Positions 1-9,400 of a stretch of 64,000 bases of DNA are shown here, piece after piece. The position numbers and the translations under genes are program-made. The notes under the pieces were generated by a model. The model was given only the letters and a program-made list of their open reading frames with translations. It did no database searches and was not told the origin of the DNA. Origin of the DNA: Ditylenchus dipsaci (Eukaryota; Nematoda; Chromadorea; Rhabditida; Anguinidae); NCBI GenBank assembly GCA_004194705.1, contig SADC01000462.1, forward strand, positions 1-64,000. The letters run 5' to 3'. Positions within the stretch are counted from its first letter, which is position 1. Every line of letters begins with the position of its first letter.

Positions 1-169
1 TTTGCTTTCGGGGAGAGGCTCTGTACGTACCACTAACTACTCAATTTTACGGCCAAAATTAAAATACCACCCTTTAAAAAATGCTCTGGAAAAATGTCGT
101 TTTGAAAAGTGTCGTTTGAAAAAAATGTCGTTTTGAAAAAATCGTTTTTGAAAAATGTCCCCTAGCCCG
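1..169. repeat. Partial terminal word array of a transposon-like element
   Basis: From about 75 to 169 the sequence repeats a short word close to AAAAATGTCGTTTTG several times, ending at CCCCTAGCCC. The layout matches the word-built inverted arms of the GG...CC-ended elements seen elsewhere in the window, so this is probably the right end of an element that starts before the window. A related array with the same word lies near 32280-32415. No gene is visible in 170-362, which should hold the promoter and leader of the RRM gene. Confidence 0.4.
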
Positions 170-362
170 TATAAATTACTTCTCTCATCAGCGTTCAGCT
201 CTACATAAGTTCATCTGAGCCGGTCCCCAGGTGAACGTTATATATAGCTCTGACGTAGCTAGTTTCAGGGTTATTTGTGTGCTCAAGTTGAAGTTTGCAA
301 ACGATGTTGGTGAGTGCACTATCAGCACCTTTTTCATTAACAGACTTCTTAAAATTTCTTAG

Positions 363-2721
363 ATGCGTCTGTTCAAGTCGAATGTTGTAAGTGCGTTTTC
401 GAAAGCCTTTCGTTTCTCGTCCTCTCCCATCGGCTCAATTCATTTCGTCAAAAAAGCAATTCCTGTGCTCCTCTTTTCAAGCAAGTGGATGCAAAGCAGT
501 TGAGTGTGGCATGCGACAGTCTCTCGTTGTTAGCCCTAGTCAGATTACCTCAGTTCGTCCATACCATAAGCTCAGGATTAACCATTTGCCCGAAGACGCT
601 ACAGAAGAATCAGTCCGTCAGCACTTCTCCAGTTCGGCATGCTTCTGCGTGTTAATTTGGTCAGGAATACTGAAACAATGAAATCTGAGGAGAAGCTTAT
701 GTGGTCTTCGCAGATAGGGAAGCAGTAAAAAACGATTTTATTTTAATTTTGAAACCCGTACACACTAAGACTTTGTTGCAGTTGGACAGTGTCATGGATT
801 CTCAGCCTCATGTGATTTGCAATAAGTCAGTCAGTATTTGTCTTTCCGATGAAATCAGTTTCGTGCTCCATGGGTTGTCGCCATTGACTACAGAAGAGTC
901 GTTGCATGATTACTTCTCTAGCTATGGAAGGATTCTGCACTGTAATGTAACGAATGATCCGATCAAAGGGGCCACTGGCTTCGTTCATTTCTCTGCTTCA
1001 GATGAGGCGATCAATTGATGGCTTTATTCCGCATTTGATTAACTGGATTCCTCTTTTTAGGTAGATAAACGATTGGCTTCACGGATTCATGAGATTGATG
1101 GAAAGGAGGTGGAAGTCATTTTCATGCCTCCGAAAGAACTTACGCTCTTTGTGGGAAATTTGTCGTCGTCGACCACTGACGAGGTGCTACACGCCTTCTA
1201 CTCTCAATTGCGAATCTATTGAATGCAGAAGTTAAGCTGGATAGATCGACTGGAAAATCCCGTGGATTCGGATATGTCAGCTTCTCGTCTCAGCAGGAGG
1301 TTTGTGATTGCATTCGCTTTACGAACACTTTGACTATATTGAGTTGGTCCATAAGTTCGCGGGTGGTTATACACATCTCGAATTGATATTTATTGATATT
1401 TTATCACATCTCGAAGGATCCCGACCAGGATCCTGGTTCTTAGAATTTAAAATTTAAAATTTTAGAATTAAAAAAATCCGTACAGAAGTTCAATGATCAT
1501 GAAAAAAATCAAAGAAAAATTCTGCTCCCTATTGGCTAAATTTCGGAATACACACCCTAGTCATTTTCGGTTTACGCACCCCACTCAATTTGGTATACAC
1601 ACCCCAGTTAATTTTATATTAAAACACTTATTTTACCCTACAATTGAAAGCTTAGAATGTTAGCTACACAATGGTGTGAAAATTAATCGGTTTAGTTAAC
1701 AAAAATCAATTTATTTTAAATAAAATAGCCTCGAACCAAAATAGCCTCGATCCGAAAATACATGAAATGATTCGAGGCTATTTTAATCAAAATAAATTGA
1801 TTTTTGTTAACTAAACCGATTAATTTTCACACCATTGTGTAGCCACCATTGTGTAACGTTCTATGCTTTCAATCGTGGGGTAAAATAGTGGAGTATTACA
1901 AAATTTACTGGGGTGTGTATACCGAAATTGACTGGGGTGCGTAAACCGAAATTAACTGGGGTGTATTCCGAAACTGCTCCCAATATTCTCAGTTGGTTTA
2001 GTTAGACAATGCTGTTCATTGTCTGCCTCATATCATAGATGGTAGGGAAGCCAGGATCAATTACAGAACTCAAGACTTCGATCTTTTTGTCGCTGATTTA
2101 CCTCCGAATATGTCCGAAGATCGCCTAAGAAAATACTTTGAGAGATTTGGATCGGTCTTCAGTTGTCAAATTGCTCGTTGCAAACAGACTAATCAATTGC
2201 TTTGCCATGGATGGGTGATGTTCTCTTCGCAGCAAGGGTATAAAGGACTGACATTATTTTGTACTATGGTGTTATTAATTTCAGTTGAGTGATGCACTGC
2301 TCGCTCGTCCACATTTGATAGATGGCCAGTTGATTTCTACACAGACAAGTAAAAAGCAGGCTCCTGTACCAACCCTTTTCATTGGAGGTCTATCCCTAAT
2401 ACTACACATCAAATGCTCTATGACTTATTTCCAAGTTCGGGACTGTTGTTAGGTCTGTAGTGAAGTCAGATCGAATGACTGGGCGAGCTAGAGGGTTGGC
2501 TATGTAACATATTCTTCTATGGACGAGGTATAATTCATCAATCTATTTTCTACTCCTTGATTTTTTAGATGTCTAAAGCATTGCTCGGTGGTCCTCATGA
2601 GGTTTATGGCAGAGTGCTCACAGTCAAGCTTTCTGATGGCTCTAAAACTGCTAAAAGTGCTGCTTCTTCAGGACATGGTGCGAAGAAAAATTATGATCTC
2701 GAGAAATCATCCGTTAATTGA
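363..2721 (+). CDS. Five-RRM RNA-binding protein, probably mitochondrial
   Basis: Exons are about 363-1006, 1061-1299, 2002-2237, 2285-2527 and 2569-2721 (TGA). Five RNA recognition motifs follow one another, visible as KLRINHLPED, FVLHGLSPLT, LTLFVGNLSS, DLFVADLPPN and TLFIGGLS, with RNP1-like SRGFGYVSF and GATGFVHF. The first residues, MRLFKSNVVSAFSKAFR, are basic and hydroxylated like a mitochondrial presequence; the ATG follows directly on TTTCTTAG. The frame breaks at least six times, each time by one missing base in or next to a short homopolymer (for example near 627, 1198, 2396, 2431 and 2500); restoring that base restores a canonical RRM. The gene is therefore either mis-sequenced or a young pseudogene. 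A fold-back repeat fills the third intron. The donor near 1006 looks like GC rather than GT. The family is certain, the specific orthologue is not recognised. Confidence 0.75.
1542..1973. repeat. Fold-back element in an intron of the RRM gene
   Basis: Two arms of about 200 bp form a near-complete palindrome: TTCGGAATACACACCC at the left pairs with GGGGTGTATTCCGAA at the right, and the middle pairs around AGCCTCGAA/TTCGAGGC. It carries no ORF. It lies wholly within an intron, so it need not disturb the protein, although it could fold in the pre-mRNA. Confidence 0.85.
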
Positions 2722-3769
2722 AAAGTGCGTATTGTATGTATATGACCTGGAGATTGTTGTATAAAATATCTGTTACTGAAACTCATTCTCAGTAGTGAAA
2801 TCTAATTTTCGACACAATTTTTGGCATAACAATTTAAATTGTTAACTTCTGGAAACTTATGGAAGTTAACTTATGGAAGCTTATAACTTATGGAAGTTAA
2901 CTTCCAAGACTCTAGCTCGTTTTCTTATAAAACCTAATTACATGACAACTCATTCTGCTTCCCAGAAGAAGCTCTTTGAAATGAGTACAATCGTTTCCCG
3001 TTAACTATCAAAAAGGTTGGAAAAGTAAGCAAAAGTTCTAAGAGCTTTTTATTTTCGCAAATCCTCAATTCGGTCAAAAATGGCCCAAAAATGCACCTTG
3101 CGAAACGTAAAATTTACTTTTGTCATGTCCAAAAACCTGTTTTCTGGACTAATTCGGGCATGCTGATTGATTTTACCAAAACTCATTTTTACCAAAGCTC
3201 AAGAAATACCTAATAAAACGGCCTTTAACCACCATCAAACCATCTTCAGCATGTCCGAATCAGTCCAGAAAACAGGTTTTGGAACCCGAAAGAGTAAAAA
3301 GTTGCTCCCAATGGAGGATTACATGGTTGGTCGGATCGGACTAAAAAATTTAAATTCTCGCAAAACTTTGAGTTAGCGGTTTTTGGGGACCAAATGACTT
3401 GTTTTAGCATTATCAAATCATGTTCAGGGCACCATTCTGGATATGCTGCGATGATTTTAAATACTTCGTGCTAAATCCAAGATTTCAGATTCTGGATGTT
3501 GACACCTGTTTTGGAAAAGTACCAACTGGTTTGCTAGCCATCCTGAAACGTGCTGGTCCTTCAACAGTATTTCAGTAAATAAATTTTTCGCTACCACTGG
3601 GATTTGAGCTTTTAAGCCTATAAAATTGTTGCATCAATTCATCGGGATCTTTAGTCATTAGTCATTGCCGTCAGGGGTGGACACGGGCCGGCCTGGGCCT
3701 GGCTGAAAAAAGTTCGGGCCGGGCTTAGGCCCGAAGCCCGATAATATGAAAGTTGACCGTATTATGTAT
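2722..3769. other. Intergenic stretch with decayed repeats
   Basis: No gene is seen. From 2839 to 2905 the word AACTTATGGAAGTT is repeated in tandem. From 3126 to 3290 two arms pair (TTTTCTGGACTAATTCGG with CCGAATCAGTCCAGAAAA); the same arm recurs near 39800-40000, 52090-52310, 62740-62950 and 63230-63470, so it is a dispersed fold-back family. Around 3673 a CAGGGGTGGACACGGGCC start resembles the end of a hAT-type element. Confidence 0.5.
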
Positions 3770-4020
3770 TACCGTATTTTCTCTATTAAACGGGCCGGCC
3801 CGTTTATTTTTCAACCCCTCGAAAATCGGAAAATTTGAGGTCGATCTAGAGATTTTTGGGTGCTCAACCAAAATCAAAAAAGTGGAATCGGTAGAGCTCG
3901 CGGGAGTTAAGAAAACGCAAGAAACAGGTTTGCAAAACATCTTGTCTGGTCTGAGATATGAGTCCTCAAAGTCGAGGGGCCCGTTTATTAGAGAGGCCCG
4001 TTTAATAGAGAAATACGGTA
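3770..4020. mobile_element. MITE with TACCGTATTT ends
   Basis: The ends are TACCGTATTTTCTCTATTA and its inverted copy at TAATAGAGAAATACGGTA, so the outermost TA can be the target duplication, as for Tc1/mariner/pogo-type elements. Relatives with the same ends are at 29579-29842, 31907-32100 and from 63921 to the window end, and a one-armed copy starts at 5687. The interior contains GTAGAGCTCG, shared in altered form with 29700 and 24100. Confidence 0.7.
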
Positions 4021-4123
4021 TATCAATTTTTCTCCTCACATTATTTCGATGACAGGTTTTTTGCGTTGGGTTTCTTCCGAACGGAAATTTAATATGGTAT
4101 AATATGTCAAAAAGACCATTTCT

Positions 4124-4207
4124 GCTTGGTCCGCCCCGTGGTTTGGACTTCGCCCTTTATCTACTGGCCATTCGCAGACCAAACCTTAAACCACAGGGGG
4201 GACCAAG
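4124..4207. repeat. Short inverted repeat with GCTTGGTCC ends
   Basis: GCTTGGTCCGCCCCGTGGTTT pairs with AAACCACAGGGGGGACCAAGC across an 84-bp unit. The same CCTTGGTCCCCCTGTTGTT terminal motif occurs at 5952, 6101, 28478, 29928, 47303, 47966 and 51678, which marks a dispersed family. Confidence 0.6.
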
Positions 4208-4639
4208 CAAAAATTTTTTTTACATTATATGCCATATGAAATTTACGCTCGACAGAAAACGAACGCAAAATACAGTTTGTCGAAATAATGTCAAGAAAAA
4301 AGGTTACGGCCGTTTAAATTAAGCCGAATTTCTCGCGCCACGCTGTAAGTTTTATTTCTCGCTTCAACATTCAGGACTACAATTTGCTTGATTTAACATT
4401 TTCTTCGAAGTAAACAAGTCAGAACAGTTCAATTCATCTCTCGCAGCAGACTTTCGCACATCTAAGTGAAAGTCTTTGAAGATTAGGGAAAAAGGGTCGG
4501 ACCATGGGAGGAAACGAACTTTCCGGAAAGTCATTATATTATTCTTCAACAAAGATTCATAAAAATATTTTTTATTAATATAATATGCAAGCAAATTAAG
4601 GCAATCACAAGTACTCGGCAATGTTAGTCATACAAAAAA

Positions 4640-5629
4640 GGAGTGCACTACGTTTCACCGTCCCTATTTTAACCGTCAGCTTAGTTTCACCGTCACCTAT
4701 TTCCCCGTTCACTAAATTCACCGTCAGCATTTTAGGACCGCATTTTAGATCAAAATTTTTCTAAATTTTTTAAAATTTCGGCACCAAATTGTAGTCCTGA
4801 ATGTAAGCTAAATTTTGGGATCTACCCCGTTAGCGCCCAAATTGTTTGCGCCAAAAATCGTTATAGCAAAAACCGTTGCATTTTTAATTAGTTAGCTTGC
4901 TACATATGGTTTTTCTAAGTAATTTCGTGAATATTCTCATTTACAGGTTAACACTCAAATTGATGCCAGAGAAAAGGGCTATATTTTGAGCATAAGGTTG
5001 TAAATGACCATATCTGCGAAATTTACTAAAAACTCCAAAATTTCCGGAATTCTGGACTTTTTTGAGAACTTTTGGAGTTTTTAGTCAATTTCGCAGATAT
5101 GGTCATTTACAACCTTATGCTCAAAATGTAGCCGGTCTCTCTGGCATCAATTTGAGTATTAACTTGTAAATGATAATATCCGCGAGATTACTTAGAAAAA
5201 CTATATCTAGCAAGCTTATTAATTAAAAATGTAATGGTTTTGGCTGTAACGATTTTTGGCGCAAATAATTTGGGCGCTAACGGGGTAGAGCCAAATTTTG
5301 GTATTACAATTTCTGAAAAAAAACAGAAAATTTCAGTTCGAAACTGTAAAAAACGTTGATCCTGCGTTCTACGGTGATGAAAAAGTGTGAAAGCAAGCTT
5401 CTTTCACAGTTTAGAACTAAAATTTTCTGTTTTTTTTAGAAATTGTGGTACCAAAATGTAGCTGACATTCAGGGCTACAATTTGGAACTGAAAATTTTAA
5501 AAATTTAGAAAAAATCAGATCTAAAAAGCGGTCCTAAAATGCTGACGGTGAAAATAGGTGACGGTGAAAATAGTGACGGTGAAATTAAGCTGACGGTGAA
5601 AATAGTGACGGTGAAACGTAGTGCACCCC
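4640..5629. repeat. Two fold-back elements, one nested in the other
   Basis: The outer arms (4640-4755 and 5515-5629) carry the word TTTCACCGTCA repeated, with outer ends GGAGTGCACTACG and CGTAGTGCACCCC. Inside, 4821-5289 is a second near-perfect palindrome with ends CTACCCCGTTAGCGCCC and GGGCGCTAACGGGGTAG, centred near 5048. A single arm of the inner family recurs near 46900-46980. No ORF is present. Confidence 0.85.
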
Positions 5630-5932
5630 AAAAAACAACTCAACAAGTGCTCGTAACGAAGAGCTGAGTCAAAACTAATTTACATTACCGTAAAACCTCT
5701 ATTAAACGGACACCCTCCAATAAACGGACACCCTCTAATAAACGGGCACCCTAAAGGACCTATATCTCAGCGCAAAAAAAAAATTTGCAAATCTGTTTTT
5801 CGCGTTTTCTTGATCACCTCGATCTTAGTTGATTCCGCTTTTTAGATTTTTTAAGTACCCAAAAATCTCAAGGTGGTGCGTAGTGCAATCGAATGGGGGT
5901 GCGGGGTGCAAGTGTCCTTTTGGATCTGCTGG

Positions 5933-6139
5933 AGAATCCATTTCCATTTTTTGCCTTGGTCCCCCTGTTGTTTTTTAAAGTGATTACGGTGGTTAGGGTG
6001 ATTATTTTAACCATTATCATCTTAATCACATTGACCACCTCAGTCACCATGATCACATTAAAAAGCAAAGGAAAGACCAAGCTATTTTTTACAAAAAAAA
6101 ACAACAGGGGGACCAAGGCAAAAAATGGAAATGGATTCT
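5933..6139. repeat. Inverted repeat of the CCTTGGTCCCCCTG family
   Basis: The left arm AGAATCCATTTCC...CCTTGGTCCCC pairs with GGGGACCAAGG...GGAAATGGATTCT. The middle holds a second weaker palindrome of GTGATTA and TAATCAC words. It lies just downstream of a one-armed TACCGTAAAACC MITE remnant (5687-5760). The open frames on both strands here are products of the palindrome, not genes. Confidence 0.7.
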
Positions 6140-6414
6140 CTAGTAGAACCGCCCTTTTTATACAGGTTTATTATGAAAATTACACCAACATTTTTTCAGT
6201 CTTTCGTAATTAGGTTCGTAATTCGCTTAGAACAATAAGAAAACAGTGTTGTAATCAAAAAATAGGGGATTTTTATAGCTCAAATCTACCACTTTACTAT
6301 TATTAAATTTAGAAATAAAATTTTTCAATCTTTTTGTCTTGTTTGTCCCAGTCGTTGAGCATTTGTTTTATAGCCTCGGCTTTGTTGTGATCTTTTCTAC
6401 AAGATCCTCACCAT

Positions 6415-9400
6415 CTATTTCCATAGTTTCTTGTTGTTGTGCAGTGGAGTTATAGGTGTTGTGGAGTAGGAATAGCTGCTGCTGGTCTCGCTCTTGTAGT
6501 AGCTGGATTGGCTGGATAAGTCTGTATTCCGCATTGGAGACTGTCCTCTGTGCCTATTTTCAGGTGGTTGCTGGATTAGAGAACGCGAAGAACATGGTTG
6601 CTGGTAGTCTAGCATTGCTTCTGGCGCATTTCTTGGTGCAGGCATTCCTCCCAGACTCAGTTGAATAGCCATTTTGAGGTCGGCCTGGTCTTGATCTGTC
6701 TCCACCTGGTCAGTACTCTTTTGCAACATTTGCTCGTGCAGACTGGCTTGTAGTGCTCGCTGAAGCTCGATGTCTTCCTCCTGGGATGCTTGTTGAGAAT
6801 GCGAGTTAGCGGCCATCATTCCACTAGAGCCATCATTCCACACCTGCAAATGAACATATGGTTGGTTTTAACTGGATCTCGTCTCAGACTTTAGCTTGGC
6901 CCAGTTTTGACTAGCGCTGTGAGAATTCCCGGATGTATCGAGGGTCGTGAAAATTCCCGGATATAAAGAAACATTCCTGAAACCAGCTCAAATCCAAAAA
7001 AGTTGAGAAACATTCCAATATATCCTGGAACATTCCTGACCCACAACCATAATTCGGGACAGGGGTTCATCCAAAAATTAAAATTAATTTAAAGGAGCAT
7101 GCTCACCTTTGCAAAATTTGTCCCTGCCAATTCAAAAACTTTTTCCGAGTCATTGAAGCTGTGTACGGATTTTTCAGGTTGGTTTCTAACAAAACTACAG
7201 TGAAGTCTCGTGTAGTGATCACCCTGGAGACAGACTTGAGATATCACTATAAGGAGGTGAGCACTATGTAGAGTTCTAGTTTTAGTATATTTCCTTTTGA
7301 GCGATCCAAACTAAGCCGAGTCAAGTGATCACTATAACGCGTGATGACTATATCGAGGTTTGAATGTATAACAAAAATAAAATTCAGGTGTTGTTTTGTT
7401 AGAAACTAGGCTGAAAAATCTGTATAGAAGTTCAATGATTAGGAAATTTTTTTGAATTGGCTTGGACAAATTGTAAAACAGGCGAGCATGCCCCTTTAAC
7501 TCATATTGTTCAAATCGTCCAAAATACGTGATCAAAAGTATTTTTTAAAGAGACATTAGCCAACTATTGACAAATTCCGTTCTGAGTGCCAAAATAACAA
7601 GGAGCACTAAGGCATATTTTTTATGATTTTGTAGTTAGGCGCAGGCTGGGTCAGCGAATATTAAGATGAAAACTTAAAAAAACTACAGCTGCACTATGGC
7701 ATATCGTTGTCTTTACCTGAAAAAATGATTTCCTGAGTTAAAAAAGGGCATAGGACAGTTTGCGTCGATGCGAATTGTTTACTTGGTAATGTTGTAATGA
7801 TAGTACCAAATTTCAAGTAATTTCATTCTATTCCAAGCCGCCATTATATCCGAAATTCATGCGCAATCCGAATTACTAAACAGCATTTCGAAAAAATACT
7901 TGGTTGTTGAGATATAAGCTGAAGTTCGAAATTACAGGTAAATACTGTCCGCTCATCAACTTTAGCTTATATCTCAATAACCAAGTATTTTTCGAAATGT
8001 TGTTTAGTAATTCGGATTGCTTAGGAAATTTTGGATACTATAGCATCTTAGAATGGGAAAAAATTACTTGAAAATTGGTACTGTCATTTATACCAGGGCT
8101 GCAGCCGGTTTTTTTTTAAAAAACCAGAAGCAGAAAAGCAGAAAAACGGTATTCTTCTAAAAAAAACAGAAGCAGGAAAACAGAAAAACAGAGGTGAAAA
8201 AACACAGAAAAACAGAAAAACAGAAGCAGAAAAACAGAAGCAAACAGAAAGTCAACATTTTGGTCAAAAATTTTTTTTTTCAAAAAAGTCTGTATTTGGT
8301 GGATGTTTGTGTTCAAGTCCGAGTTTCGGCCAGTTTTTGCACACTTATGTTAGACATGTTTCCCGAACCCTGAAATTCAACATCTGCGCTCTCCTTTAAG
8401 CATGAAACCGTGAAATTGAGTGGACTTCAAAAAAGTTTTTAAATCCCTTCAAATTGGAGATGGTGGATTTTTGTGCCAGAACCAACAGAAAAGTACCCTA
8501 ACCACCAGGATGTTGCCCGAACGACGTGAATACCCGCCAATCACCAGGTAGGGGTCCAAATCATGTAGATACCCCGCAGCAACCAGGATGGTACCTTCGG
8601 TTACCACCAGGATCGTACCTGAACAACCAAGGTGGGGCTCAAACCCCGTGGACACACCCGAACCGCCAGGAGTACAGGGGCCTGAATCACCAGGATCAGG
8701 TTCGAATCACACCGAGACCTCCTAACCACCAGAATGGGGCCTTAACCTCCTGGATATCCCTCAACTACCAGGAAAGTCCCCGAACAAGATGGTGAGCGAG
8801 AAGTTTGTAGGCAGGAGCACCCAGGAAGAACGTAGCCAGAAAGGGCATCCAGGAAGGGGTACGAGGATGTATGTGATAGATTGATATTAATAAAAGTTTC
8901 AAGATACGATAGAGGCGCCGATAAACGCCTGTTATCCCTACAGTTGAAGCTCTCTATAACGACGCTCTTTATAACGATCCGGAAAAAAGAACTATTTGGT
9001 CCTGAGCTAAGTCATTTAAGTCAAAACGACGCTCTTTATAACGACGCTCTCTATAACGACTCAGTTTAGCCGGTCCCTTGCGAGTCGTTATAGAGAGCTT
9101 TGACTGTAGTTAGAAATGTTTCTCCAGTCCTAATAACACTGAAATTGATCGAAATTTGGTCTAAAAATCGGTAAAAACTCTTTTTGGAGTACTTTGTGCC
9201 TATGACTCAAGTGCCTATAACTTAGGCCCATGTTTTTCTGTTTTTCTGTTTTTTGACGCAAAAAAACAGAAGCAGAAAACAGAAAAACAGAAGTGAAAAA
9301 ACACAGAAAAACAGAAAACAGAAGCAGAAAAACAGAAGCCGGCTGCAGCCCTGATTTATACATTACCAATTAAACAATTCACATCGACGCGAACTGTCCT

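Larger units (their letters stand above)
8094..9353. mobile_element. hAT-like non-autonomous element with word arrays and a minisatellite
   Basis: The ends CAGGGCTGCAGCCGG and CCGGCTGCAGCCCTG are flanked by the same 8 bp, ATTTATAC, at 8086-8093 and 9354-9361, which fits hAT transposition. Next to each end is an array of the word AACAGAAGCAGAAA. The interior holds a degenerate minisatellite (8470-8870) and a TA-flanked MITE (8940-9108). There is no transposase. Confidence 0.8.

Noticed and set aside
5868..6213. Overlapping ORFs on both strands
   Set aside because: They result from an inverted repeat (5933-6139); mirror-image frames are open because the sequence is palindromic.
8449..8795. Proline-rich ORF resembling an extracellular repeat protein
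   Set aside because: It is the translation of a degenerate minisatellite with no splice sites or start context, and the tail is shared with a non-coding copy at 35205.
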